Positions 1-9,600 of a DNA stretch of 64,000 nucleotides are shown one piece after another. Every line of letters starts with the position of its first letter. Positions within the stretch are counted from its first letter, which is position 1. Origin of the DNA: Verrucomicrobiales bacterium (GTDB taxonomy: Bacteria; Verrucomicrobiota; Verrucomicrobiia; Limisphaerales; UBA11358); contig JAQTQB010000002.1 in NCBI GenBank assembly GCA_028712475.1, positions 248,001 to 312,000 on the forward strand, written 5' to 3'. Position numbers and translations under genes: made by a program. The notes beneath the pieces are model-generated. The model was not told where the DNA came from, made no database searches, and saw only the letters and a list, made by a program, of their open reading frames with translations.

Positions 1-93
1 ACGCGAAGAAAGCGCAAGTGACCTTGCCGCCATTGGAAGATTATGAGAAATGCGGACGAATGCCCCAGCGATGATCCCGGATGTCTGCCGGAA

Positions 94-441
94 CTAGCCG
101 GTCATCGGCACGGACAAATTCAACTCGGAGGAAAGACCGTTCGTTGCGACCAGCGGCGAACGGCCTTTATTGCTGGTGTTCTTTTTGTGCCAGTGCTGGT
201 AGATGGTGGTGGAAACGCGCACCAGCCAGTTGCGGTCTTTGCTGAGTTCCAGCACATCAGCGGTGCAGAAAAACTTGATGCTGTTGGCCGCAGGATTGCC
301 GAGCGGCTTGAGCAGCTTGGCCGCGACCAGCACCGGCACATCATGCACCTGACAATTCAACACCCAAGCCGACTGCTCCGCCGTAAGGCGGGCGGGCAAC
401 TGCCCCAACAAGGTCAGGAATTGATGTTGATCGTCTCTCAT
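94..441 (-). CDS. small HTH / excisionase-like DNA-binding protein
   Basis: A 115-aa protein. Residues about 15-70 follow the pattern of a winged helix-turn-helix of the excisionase/MerR type: LTAEQSAWVL, then VPVLVAAKLLKPLG, then KFFCTADVLEL. In that pattern a recognition segment is followed by a 'shape of the address to bind' strand and a DVLEL helix. It lies downstream of the HUH initiator gene on the same strand, separated by about 400 bp that contain a large hairpin. Such small HTH proteins commonly control excision or copy number in mobile elements; this role is inferred from context. The C-terminal 45 residues are not recognised. The opposite-strand reading frame over the same region looks like a shadow. 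Confidence 0.6.
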   Translation of the reverse strand: MRDDQHQFLTLLGQLPARLTAEQSAWVLNCQVHDVPVLVAAKLLKPLGNPAANSIKFFCTADVLELSKDRNWLVRVSTTIYQHWHKKNTSNKGRSPLVATNGLSSELNLSVPMTG

Positions 442-838
442 CTAAATCTCGTTTTCAATCGCCAGTGGTTGGCGGCATATCGTCGTTCCATCCGGGCATA
501 GGAATTCTACAAGGAGCCTTGGCCGGCGGTCGGCTGGCGGGCGCTGCGCGCCCGCCAACCGACTCACCGGCCAAGGAATCCATTTAATTTGACACGCGCC
601 ACAATCGCTTTGGCGTTTTATCGGCGGCCTCCATCGGCGGATTTTCGGACTTGCGGTTTGTAACTGTCAGACGCTTTCGCGTGAGTCAGCTTTGTTCCAA
701 CATCGTGGTATTAGCACGCCAAGCCAGAACCCGCCCGCCACTGCCCGCAACCGTCGAGGCTGTCTCATCGTAAAGGCTACCGGGCGCAAAGGACGCACTG
801 GCCGTCAGAATTGCACCTTTCACCACCAGCCCGTTTTT
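442..838. other. non-coding interval of the HUH element
   Basis: About 400 bp with no convincing gene between the HTH gene and the HUH initiator. Its most prominent content is the long hairpin at 517-576; the rest shows no recognised motif. Its place just 3' of the initiator gene makes it a candidate replication-origin or control region, which is an inference from layout only. Confidence 0.5.
517..576. repeat. 60-nt near-perfect hairpin, candidate origin of the HUH element
   Basis: CCTTGGCCGG (517-526) pairs with CCGGCCAAGG (567-576), GTCGG (529-533) with CCGAC (559-563), and GGCGGGCGC (536-544) with GCGCCCGCC (548-556), leaving a 3-nt loop. No T-tract follows on either strand, so a rho-independent terminator is unlikely. 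HUH initiators nick at or beside hairpins, and the initiator gene ends 263 nt away. Origin function is inference. Confidence 0.55.
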
Positions 839-1387
839 TCATGTGTCCCGGCCGCAGCGTCTGTCTCCACTCGAATCAATACCCGCTATCAGGCGGATAA
901 CAGAATCAGACAGCGTCACCGTGTTCGCAAAGCTGTATTTGTTCAGCTCGTATGCATTTGCCCCAAGGCATTTGCAGACGTATTCCGCGCCGGCCAGGGC
1001 GCTGTGATATTGACGAACATCTACCCGCGCCCCACCTGATTGGATCTTCCACAAATGTTCCATCTGATGTTGCAGCGTGTGACAGTTGCGCGTAGCAGTT
1101 CTCCCCACCAGACAGTGGAAGTGGAAACGCCCGTTTTCTTCGCCCACTTCACCACGCAGTGCAATGAGCAGGCGATTATAGGGGACGCCGCAGACTTTGG
1201 CCGTTTCTTGCAACCAGCGCCATGCCATGCCGTATGCGATGTTCGCGCGGGGAACTGTGCCCCTAAAGGTCGGCGTTGCAAAAACGTCCCACTGGATTCT
1301 CGCCAGTGAGAGGCCAAAGTCCGTGGCGGTCTCGGATTTGCGGATCGGATCGCGCCAGTCTCTGTCTATCCGAGGATTTTTAGCCAT
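839..1387 (-). CDS. HUH-superfamily rolling-circle replication initiator (Rep-like)
   Basis: A 182-aa protein with the three hallmarks of single-domain HUH initiators in order. A hydrophobic motif 1 around residues 33-41 reads WDVFATPTF. The metal-binding HUH motif is His89-Phe-His91 in GRFHFHCLVG. A motif with the candidate catalytic tyrosine, Tyr136, reads AGAEYVCKCLG. The family nicks one strand at an origin, forms a 5'-phosphotyrosine link and starts rolling-circle replication or mobilisation. No helicase domain is present and the length fits compact plasmid or ssDNA-phage Reps. Its ATG lies inside the end of the upstream 95-aa gene (8-nt overlap), suggesting translational coupling. Family assignment rests on motifs alone. 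Confidence 0.75.
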   Translation of the reverse strand: MAKNPRIDRDWRDPIRKSETATDFGLSLARIQWDVFATPTFRGTVPRANIAYGMAWRWLQETAKVCGVPYNRLLIALRGEVGEENGRFHFHCLVGRTATRNCHTLQHQMEHLWKIQSGGARVDVRQYHSALAGAEYVCKCLGANAYELNKYSFANTVTLSDSVIRLIAGIDSSGDRRCGRDT

Positions 1388-1667
1388 AAGTTTTTACTTT
1401 TTGGCTGCCGAGCAGCGTTGCCTTGCCGCCGTTCTCTCCGTGGCGGATCTTCGACACGCCCACCTGGATCGTGTTGCCGACCGACTTGCCCCAGACCTTG
1501 GGGCGTTCTTCCTCCTTCGTCCGGTAGTAAAGCATTTCTTCCATGCGATGCTCCGGCGGATTGCTGTTGTCCATGCAGAGCAAATCGTAAGATTCGCCTG
1601 CGGGTTTGCCGTTCTTGGCCGGCCATGTGTTGTGGACCTCCTTGAACACGGTTAATGACATGATCAT
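1380..1667 (-). CDS. small protein coupled to the HUH initiator
   Basis: A 95-aa hypothetical protein immediately upstream of, and overlapping by 8 nt, the HUH initiator gene. The C-terminal half has alternating hydrophobic strands (KVWGKSVGNTIQVGVSKIR, then KATLLGSQK) that could form a small beta-barrel. In filamentous phages and some rolling-circle plasmids a small single-stranded-DNA-binding OB-fold protein is encoded beside the initiator, so that role is possible. No sequence motif proves it. Translation may start at residue 1 or 3 (MIM). No signal peptide or membrane segment is visible. Confidence 0.6.
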   Translation of the reverse strand: MIMSLTVFKEVHNTWPAKNGKPAGESYDLLCMDNSNPPEHRMEEMLYYRTKEEERPKVWGKSVGNTIQVGVSKIRHGENGGKATLLGSQKVKTYG

Positions 1668-1871
1668 TTTAGTTCCTGTTGTGTGTTTCCGGCATCGTTG
1701 GTGGTTCCTGTCCGCAGCCGGGCACGGATTGGAGATTGAACAGGATGAATCCCTTGAACTGTCTTACGACGTTCAACCAATTTTCTTGATGAAGATTTGT
1801 GTTCAACGCCATGAGTAAATCATGTCGTGAACTTGAGAAATACCGACAGCGTGAAGCCCCTGCTGTCTGAA

Positions 1872-2594
1872 TTATTTTAGCTTCTTGGGACGTCCTGGCT
1901 TGCGGTAATGAATATCTAATCGCTGGCAGATTTTTTCAGTTCGCTTCAAGTCGCCTATCCGATACGGACCAAATACTTTGACCAGCACTTCATGAAGATG
2001 GTGGACCGAATTCAGCCGATCAATTATCCGCCAATAAACGAGCATGAAATTGTAAATTTCAATCGCCGTATTTCCGAAGCTGCCGAAGCCTGGGCCGGTC
2101 GGTTTTTGAGCGAATGCGCTGGCGTAGGCCAGCAGAAACTCCTTCATGTCATCATAGGGCTGATCCACGCAGGAGCACAACGCCCGCTTCGCCAGCCGCC
2201 GAAGTGCCGGATACCAGTGGTCTGCCAGTTTAATCAAAAACTCTTCGCCTGTTTTGAGTTGCTCCGCCGTTAATTTTGAACCGTCTACTTCTTCCTGCTT
2301 TTGCAACTCCTTTTCAAGCCATTCAATCAACCAGACGCCCAATGCGCATTGGTGCCCGATGATGGCAGCCAATCGTCCGGGTGTCAGTTTGGATTCTTGC
2401 TTGAGCTTGGCGACTGGAAACAGGGTCGCCCCCATCTCGCGTTCCAGATTTTCGACCCATTTCGGGCAGCCTTCGTCAGGAAGAAAATTTTCCACCGGCA
2501 TGGTCTGTTCAAGCTTGATATATTCGTTAGCCAACCGGCGCAACCATTCTTGCCGGCTCTTTGCTGGGTCAATTTGTATTTCTTTTTCGGCCAT
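1872..2594 (-). CDS. hypothetical protein beside the HUH module
   Basis: A 240-aa soluble, largely helical protein that I do not recognise. It has charged N-terminal helices (about residues 10-45) and a hydrophobic helical core (GHQCALGVWLIEWLEKEL). The basic C-terminus, YRKPGRPKKLK, resembles an AT-hook or nuclear-type basic tail that could contact nucleic acid. I chose the ATG at 2592-2594 because the 28 residues preceding it, back to an ATG at 2678, look unstructured; neither start has a clear ribosome-binding site. It is co-oriented with the HUH initiator cluster about 200 bp downstream and may be part of the same element, though the link is only positional. Confidence 0.6.
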   Translation of the reverse strand: MAEKEIQIDPAKSRQEWLRRLANEYIKLEQTMPVENFLPDEGCPKWVENLEREMGATLFPVAKLKQESKLTPGRLAAIIGHQCALGVWLIEWLEKELQKQEEVDGSKLTAEQLKTGEEFLIKLADHWYPALRRLAKRALCSCVDQPYDDMKEFLLAYASAFAQKPTGPGFGSFGNTAIEIYNFMLVYWRIIDRLNSVHHLHEVLVKVFGPYRIGDLKRTEKICQRLDIHYRKPGRPKKLK

Positions 2595-2888
2595 TTGCTG
2601 ATTGCGACTTAAGGTTTTAACACCACCTCTGTTATTTCGTTGCTCACCGGTGTCGTAACTAAACTTTGCAGGATGCATTCAACCAGCCAAGTTTCGCCAC
2701 CGTTTGGAGCGAGCCAGCCTTCGTTCGTAATAGCCGGTGAATCTGATAACTTTCCCGCCGATTGATTTAAGAGGCGGAAACATCAGTAACCGGCGACGTG
2801 TCCGATATAGCCTAATTCTTGACAGCTCGCCAAGGTCAGGAGCAAACCGACGACCAATAGGCGGCACAATGCCCTATTTTTCCTTTCA

Positions 2889-4286
2889 TTATTTCTCCGG
2901 TGGTTTAAATACCGTGAACGGGCGTTGGGGAAGTTTTGGGCTGGCTGAAGCTTTTGAGGGAATTTTGTTCGTTGTCGGCGGTTCCGGCAAGGAGATTGGC
3001 GCATCAATCGGCGGCGGTTTATTCCAATAGGCTTTGTGATCGTAATATAAAGACTGTAATCTGCCTTTATCCAAATCAACTTCGGCCTCTACCTTTGATT
3101 GCAGATCATCCTCGTTCTCTGTGTTCCAAAAAATGAAAAGGCGCGGAATTCCAGGCAAAGCAGGGCGCAAAAAATTCGGCTGAAAATCCATGTGGACGAG
3201 ATTCGTCGGATAATTGAATTTGCTCATGGTGTTGCGCACTAAATCAATCGCTTCCTGTTCCGTAATGTTCTGTTTGCCGACAAATTGCCTAATGAGAATT
3301 GGACGGTTGTCACTATTAAACAGATTATCCGGCGCGTAATAGCCGTTGACCATGCTGTTGCGGTAAATAAAACGCCAGCCGTTCGTCAGTTCAATTTCGC
3401 AATGCGGCCAGCCGCCGTTGTCAGCGAGCGAAAACTTCGCGACATGATTGGTAGTCAACGGGCGGGGAATTGGAAGTGACAGTTTTCTTCCGTATTCGTC
3501 TATTGCCTGAAAAGCAATTGGAATCAGCTTTCGTGCGTATTCAGGATTGGTTAAATACCAGGACGAGGAGCGCGAGGCAGGTGGCGGCACGTTCAGCTTG
3601 GGCGCGGGTCTTTCCAGATGCTTGTTGTTTGAAAAGGAAATCCGCGCCACCCGCTTTGCGTTTGCGTCAACGTCTATACGAACGGACGGGGCAAGCGACT
3701 GTATGGGGCCAAACCACTCGATATGGAAATGAGGAATTGTGTTTGTGCCAATATGCACTGGTTCGGTGACACGCGGCTCCTGTTCGGCAAAAACTTGTTC
3801 CAAGGGGATGCCAAGTTTTTTAATCGTGTCTCTCGCCAGTTGGATGGCCTCGGCTTTTGACATCTTCACTTCGCCGAAAAATTCCGGGATTCTGTCAGGG
3901 TCTTGCATGGTGAAATACTCACGCGGGCCCTGGATGACTCGCATATAGCCGTGGTCGAATTGAAAAAACCAGCCTCCTTTCACGCCGATTTCTGCCTCAA
4001 GATTCCGTTGAGGCAGAATGCTACAATGAAACACATCTTCCGCAGCGACGGGGTGCGGCACAGGTAAATCAAGCCTCTGTGCCACGTCATTCACATACGG
4101 CAAGACCGCCGCGAGCACCGCATTTGAGTAATTGGCCGTGACACGAATTGAATCAAAGGCCGAATAATACTGCCCGAGTTCGAGAGTCATGCCGTTGGCT
4201 TTTGCCGTAAAGGCATATACAACAAGCAAACCAGCGAGACGGACAGTATGCCATTTAAGAAGGTATCTTGTAGCTAAGCGAATCAT
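2889..4286 (-). CDS. secreted protein with an internal duplication, partner of the caspase-like gene
   Basis: A 465-aa protein with an N-terminal signal or anchor segment (LAGLLVVYAFTAKANG). It contains two homologous halves. Residues about 53-80 (LAAVLPYVNDVAQRLDLPVP) align with residues about 250-280 (IPIAFQAIDEYGRKLSLPIP), and both halves continue with WFFQFDHGY / WRFIYRNSM-type strands. They then run into a helix resembling PepSY/YpeB repeats (KAEAIQLARDTIKKLG; EQEAIDLVRNTMSKFN). PepSY-type domains occur in secreted peptidase propeptides and inhibitors. Its start codon overlaps the stop of the upstream caspase-like gene by 4 nt (ATGA), so the two are almost certainly co-expressed. The C-terminal 40 residues are proline-rich. 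Function unknown; a chaperone or inhibitor role is speculation. Confidence 0.7.
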   Translation of the reverse strand: MIRLATRYLLKWHTVRLAGLLVVYAFTAKANGMTLELGQYYSAFDSIRVTANYSNAVLAAVLPYVNDVAQRLDLPVPHPVAAEDVFHCSILPQRNLEAEIGVKGGWFFQFDHGYMRVIQGPREYFTMQDPDRIPEFFGEVKMSKAEAIQLARDTIKKLGIPLEQVFAEQEPRVTEPVHIGTNTIPHFHIEWFGPIQSLAPSVRIDVDANAKRVARISFSNNKHLERPAPKLNVPPPASRSSSWYLTNPEYARKLIPIAFQAIDEYGRKLSLPIPRPLTTNHVAKFSLADNGGWPHCEIELTNGWRFIYRNSMVNGYYAPDNLFNSDNRPILIRQFVGKQNITEQEAIDLVRNTMSKFNYPTNLVHMDFQPNFLRPALPGIPRLFIFWNTENEDDLQSKVEAEVDLDKGRLQSLYYDHKAYWNKPPPIDAPISLPEPPTTNKIPSKASASPKLPQRPFTVFKPPEK

Positions 4287-6334
4287 GGTGTCGGCCAGTC
4301 TGTTTTTTTATTATACTCGTTCATCTTCAAAACATTATAACCATACACGCGTATGCCGCCCTCAAACTGAGCCTGCTGAATCCAGTCTGAATTATGGCGA
4401 CCGTCTTCAAGCGCCTGATTAAGCGGTTTGGTATTCATGTTATACGACCACGAAGTTATCCACTCGCTGCGGCAAAAGAAAAATCCGGTGACCGTTCCCC
4501 ATCCTGGTCCTCCGGGTTTGGTTGCCCAGCCCACGAAAGCAGAGGGACGCTGATGAGATGGATTGTTGGTGCCGTTGTTGTAATAGGCAAGATCATTGGT
4601 TCCCTTATTTACACCAAAAGCACCAGGCCAATTGCCGAGCGCAGTATTGCATCCGTCCAACCAGACGAAGCGATAATGATGCACACCCGTGCTATTATTA
4701 AACGTGACTTCGCTTTTTACAGTCGAGCTAGCCAAATACGCTTTCGAGTTCGGCAGGTATTGGGATCCCGTGATGACACCATTTGTGTCATATGAATTCA
4801 AGTCGCCGCCAATGCTGTTGCTGTTGCCATGTCCGAAATAATAAAAATTACGAGAGTCCGGGCGAGCCAATTCAGATTTCACCGTTAACCAATCTCCGTC
4901 TCGTTCGGCTTGGGTGTAATTATCATTTGTTCCGTAGGCTACCGGAAAAAGCAACGTCGGAACATCGCGAAATTCCACCCATCCTTGAATTGCACGCATA
5001 CAGTCAACCATTTTTTCGTTGCTTGAAGTCCCTGCGTCATAAAAGGTGTTTTGGAAAGAAATCAACCACGCCCCAATGCTGGGATAAGAGATGACAGGCA
5101 CCGGCATGGGGCGGCTCGTTTGTGCCGCTGCCGGGGCAGGTTCGTTGCCACCCAAAGCGGCGGCAGCACCTGCTTCATCGAGTGTAATCCACGGGTCAAA
5201 GAATGGATCGTTACCTAAATCATCCCTAAGATTTCCACTGTAATCCCTCAAATCCCAAGTCCATTCGATTTGGCCGTCGGTTGTATGTCCTGAATTTCCG
5301 TTTATCCAAAGGCCCCAAGCGTCATAAATGTCAATAACCCAATCCGTGTTTATGTTTTTCGTCTGTGCTCTAAAAGTATAATTCGTGTTGTTCCATGCCA
5401 TGTCATCCCAATTCGTGAATGTCACCTGATTGTCAACAACGACAGAACGCGTAAGATTGGACAGCACTAAGAACGTGGCCTCGTCATCGGCCTCAGCATT
5501 CAGCTTAAGCGTGGACACCAATTGAATCTGATGCGTGCCGTTTGAAATGCGGTCAAAATAAATGCCCATACCCCAGTTCGTCTGGCCGTTGTAAAACAGT
5601 GACATGTAGTCAGCATATGTTGTCGGCTCACCGTCAATCAAAACCTCAATATTTTCCACGCGTTCCCGGTAGTCGGCGAAATCCACCGGAATGAAAATCG
5701 GCCCGTCAAAGATGTAATTGGTGATGCCTGCTGGAAAGCTTGGAATGTGAAATACCCGGTAGAACCCTATCTCTGGCTCCGGTGTCGGATCACCGGTCCC
5801 GCCGCCATCTCCATCCTGCGGTTCCGGGCCGTTGAATTGCTGCGGGCTTAAAGCGAGCGGGCTGGCCGAGTATTCCGACCAACTCATTGATTCTCCCGAG
5901 ACGGGATCAAAAATGATAAAACCAGACATATCAATGCCGGGTGGATAAAGCGCAAGCGGAACAGCCCCACCAGTCCCATTCGCCGGTATTGCCATCGGCA
6001 CCGGCGGAAGCGATGGTCTGGCAATGTTGGCCATCGAAGCATACGCTCCGTTGCCGCCGCCAGCATTCATGCCCGGAGATGCTGCCACTCTCAACGTGGT
6101 GAGGTTCGTGCCGGCTGGATAGGCGTTGGTGAATGTGCTCCATGAATCGAAGGGATCAAGCGCGTGGCGATATTGAACCAGATATTGTTCATAACCCTGG
6201 CTCGGCCACGAGAGAACAATATTTGTCCCCGAGACGGCGATGGCAGTGTTGGTGATGGCGTGGCACGCAAACCCTGATGCAAGAAACGCCGCGATGGTGA
6301 GCAGTTTGATTGTCTTCATAGGCTTTGTTTTCAT
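4283..6334 (-). CDS. secreted clan CD (caspase/gingipain-like) cysteine-peptidase-like protein
   Basis: A 683-aa exported protein with a signal peptide at residues 1-26 (IKLLTIAAFLASGFACHA). The N-terminal 400 residues look like beta-sandwich adhesion domains with a linker rich in Gly/Asp/Pro near 170-190. The C-terminal third carries a caspase-type dyad arrangement. A hydrophobic strand ends in FYYFGHGN, with His502, and a second ends in RFVWLDGCN, with Cys562. In clan CD enzymes (caspases, gingipains, CHAT) the catalytic His follows 'GHG' and the Cys follows the next core strand, so this is a plausible active peptidase. It is the first gene of a two-gene operon. Weak homologs may be annotated only as hypothetical. 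Confidence 0.65.
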   Translation of the reverse strand: MKTKPMKTIKLLTIAAFLASGFACHAITNTAIAVSGTNIVLSWPSQGYEQYLVQYRHALDPFDSWSTFTNAYPAGTNLTTLRVAASPGMNAGGGNGAYASMANIARPSLPPVPMAIPANGTGGAVPLALYPPGIDMSGFIIFDPVSGESMSWSEYSASPLALSPQQFNGPEPQDGDGGGTGDPTPEPEIGFYRVFHIPSFPAGITNYIFDGPIFIPVDFADYRERVENIEVLIDGEPTTYADYMSLFYNGQTNWGMGIYFDRISNGTHQIQLVSTLKLNAEADDEATFLVLSNLTRSVVVDNQVTFTNWDDMAWNNTNYTFRAQTKNINTDWVIDIYDAWGLWINGNSGHTTDGQIEWTWDLRDYSGNLRDDLGNDPFFDPWITLDEAGAAAALGGNEPAPAAAQTSRPMPVPVISYPSIGAWLISFQNTFYDAGTSSNEKMVDCMRAIQGWVEFRDVPTLLFPVAYGTNDNYTQAERDGDWLTVKSELARPDSRNFYYFGHGNSNSIGGDLNSYDTNGVITGSQYLPNSKAYLASSTVKSEVTFNNSTGVHHYRFVWLDGCNTALGNWPGAFGVNKGTNDLAYYNNGTNNPSHQRPSAFVGWATKPGGPGWGTVTGFFFCRSEWITSWSYNMNTKPLNQALEDGRHNSDWIQQAQFEGGIRVYGYNVLKMNEYNKKTDWPTP

Positions 6335-6641
6335 TTAGTTTTAAACCCTGTCAGCGAGCCACGGTCTATTTTAGTGAACCTTCACCGACCCCTTCCTTTT
6401 TCACAGTTTCCGTTTTTACGTCTAATCCGATTTATTTACAACGCGTCCATTGTCATAATTTTTGGCAATAGAGGGTGAGAGCAGAAATCAGGGTGGGTAA
6501 TATCCCGCAAATCTGTGGTTGGGAGCTTGTTGAACCAGCAGCGGCCAAAACCCGCTCCCGTCACGCAGATCTGGCGCACACACCGCGCACTTGCCGTTGC
6601 CGCCCTGCCTTTGCTACCGTTCGCCTCATGCCGATCACGAC
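6335..6641. other. divergent intergenic region, no gene seen
   Basis: About 300 bp separating the minus-strand secreted operon from the plus-strand restriction-modification operon, so it must hold both promoters. It is more AT-rich than its surroundings between about 6405 and 6480. I could not identify a convincing -35/-10 pair or operator. Confidence 0.5.
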
Positions 6642-9600
6642 ATGACCGCCGCCGAATTCAAAAAGAAGTGGTCGCGCTATCAGGGCAAGGAAACTTCGGC
6701 CTACCAAAGTCACTTCGACGATCTCTGCCGGCTGCTCGAACAGCCGACGCCCAATGAAGCCGATCCCAGCGGCACGGATTTTTTCTGCTTCCAGAAGCGC
6801 GTCGTCAAGGACGCCGAGCTGTTCGACGTTGAAACGCCCGACGCCAGCGAGCCGGAGGAACGCGGCTTTGCCGACGTGTGGAAAAAGGGCTGCTTCACCT
6901 GGGAATACAAAGGCAAAAAGAAAAATCTCGATGAAGCCTACAAACAATTGCTCCGTTACCGCGAATCGCTGCTGAATCCGCCGCTGTTGGTGGTCTGCGA
7001 TTTTGACCGCTACATCATCAAAACGAACTTCAACGGCACGGTGCAGGAGGTTCACGAATTCACCAACGACGAGATTGACCGCCCGGAAAACTGGCGGCTG
7101 TTGCGCGCCCTGTTTGAAAATCCCGATTTTCTCAAACCCCAGCGCACCACGGCGGAAGTGACGGAAAAACTCGCCGGCAAAATCGCCGAGGTTGCGCGCC
7201 TGCTGCAAAAACGTGAGAGCGTGGAGATCGCCGACGCCACCACGCGCAAGCAGGTGAACTTTGCGCAGCGCAATAATCTCCGCATCGCCCGGTTCCTGAA
7301 TCGCATTGTGTTTTGTTTCTTCGCCGAGGACAGCGGACTGTTGCCGCCGCGCCTATTTTCGGAAATCGCCAAGACCGCGCTCGACGATCCCAAACAGTTC
7401 GCCGCCGCCACTGAGGAATTGTTTCGCGTCATGGCCAAAGGCGGCATGTTCGGGCAGCACAAGATCCGCCACTTCAACGGCCATCTGTTCGAGGAAGCCA
7501 CGGTATTTGAATTGAACGAAGCCGAGTTGAAGATTCTCGTGGAAGCCGCCGAAGCCGACTGGCAGTTCATCCAGCCGAGCATCCTGGGCACGCTGTTTGA
7601 ACGCGCCCTGGACGAAAGGCAACGCGCCGCCCTGGGTGCCCAATACACCGGCGAATCGGATATCCGCGACCTGGTGGAACCCGTCCTCATGGCCCCGCTC
7701 CGCCGCGAATGGGCCGCGCTCAAGGCCAGCCTGATGCCCGCGCTCAGACGCGGCAAAGGCGATGCCGAAGCCCGCGCTCGCATCACCGTATTTCTCAAAA
7801 AGCTCTGCACCATCATTGTCCTCGATCCGGCGTGCGGCAGCGGCAATTTCCTTTACGTCGCGCTCCAGATGCTGCTCGACTTGGAAAAGGAAGTTATCGC
7901 GTTCGCTACCCAGCTCGGTTTCAAATTCGATCTCAAAGTCAACGTGCAGCAGTTGAAGGCCATTGAAATCAATCCCTACGCCTACGAACTGGCGCAAGTG
8001 TCGGTGCAGATTGGCTACCTGCAATGGCGGCGTGCCAACGGTTTTGATAATGACCGCACGCCCGTCTTGCGCGTGCTGGACGGCTTTGAAAACAAAGACG
8101 CGTTGATGCACGAGACGTTCAAGAAGAAGGCGAAGAACCTGAAAGCCGCACGCGCAGAGGAACACCAAAGCCAAGACAATTTGTTCAAGGTCTATGTTGA
8201 ACGCGCCTGGCCGGAGTGTGATGTCCTCGTCGGCAATCCGCCGTTTCTGGGTGACAAATTCATGCGGCGTGAGTTGGGCGACGACTACGTTGAGGAACTG
8301 CGCAAAATTTACGGCAACCGGATTCCCGGCCAATCTGATTTGTGCTGCTATAGGTTTGAGAAAGCCCGCGATTTGATCGAGCACGGCAAATGCAAACGTG
8401 CCGGATTGCTGGCGACGCAGGGGATTCGCGGCGGCGCGAACCGCGAAGTTTTGAAACGCATCAAAGAAACCGGCGACATCTTTTTTGCCGAGAGTGACCG
8501 CGAATGGATTTTAGCCGGTGCGAATGTTCATGTCAGCATGGTTGGATTTGACGATGGAAAACAGAAGGATCGGACTCTTAACGGCGAATTGACAAAGGAA
8601 ATTTATTCGAACCTTGCCGGATTAGAACAAGACACAACGACGGCACTTCCACTAACAAGCAATGCTGGGATTGGCTTTATTGGTTTGCTGCCCGCCGGCC
8701 CATTTGCAATTACAAGTGAATGCGCCATGCAGTTGATTGCTCAACCGAATCTGAATGGCAAACCGAGCAGTGATGTATTGCGGCCCTATTTTAACGGCGA
8801 TGATTTGATGAAAGTTCCATCGCGGTCATGGGTCATAGATTTTGATGACCTAAAGATTGACGACGCTGCGAAGTTTGATCCTGTTTTTCAATATGTCATA
8901 AACAATGTCCGCACAGCGCGCGAAAGCAGCAATGATAGCAATCGGCCTAAACTTTGGTGGCTATTTGGACGCAATCGGCCAGAGTTTCGTGCTGCTTCGC
9001 GCAACCAAGCTCGCATGTTGGTAACGGCCAGGGTTGCAAAATATAGAGTTTTTGTATGGCGCGGCTCTTTTGAGTTGCCAGATTCGCAGACTGTGGCCTT
9101 CGCGAGGGACGATGATTTTTTCTTTGGAATCTTACAGTCGCGGTTTCATCAAACCTGGTCTTTGAAACAAGGCACGCGGCTTGAAACTCGCCCGCGATAC
9201 ACGCCGACAACATGCTTTGAAACATTTCCGTTTCCGCGCCCGACGCCCGCGCAGGAAGCCGCGATTGCCGCCGCCGCCCAAGAGTTGAATGCGTTGCGCG
9301 AACGCTGGCTGAATCCGCCCGAATGGACGGTGGAAAAGATTCTGGAATTTCCCGGCAGCGTCACCGGCCCTTGGTCGCGCTACGTCGCCCCGCAAACGGT
9401 GGACGCCAAAACCGGCGTCGGCACGGTGCGTTATCCCCGCCTTGAACCCAAAGACGCCGATTGCGCCGCCAAGTTGAAAAAGCGCACGCTCACCAATCTC
9501 TACAACGAGCACCCCGCCTGGCTCGATCTCGCGCATAAGACTCTGGACGCCGCCGTCGCCACCGCCTACGGCTGGAATGACTTTGCCGAAATCTTGGGGC

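Noticed and set aside
517-576. Hairpin as a rho-independent terminator of the HUH initiator gene
   Set aside because: It lies 263 nt past the stop and has no T-tract on the minus strand.
2679-2867. Short minus-strand frame abutting the hypothetical gene
   Set aside because: 62 codons with a random-looking, Arg-rich product and no motif; it is more likely chance.
6591-6641. Upstream TTG start for the type IIL enzyme
   Set aside because: The added 17 residues (rich in Pro, Cys and Arg) look unlike a coding start; the ATG at 6642 gives a normal family N-terminus.
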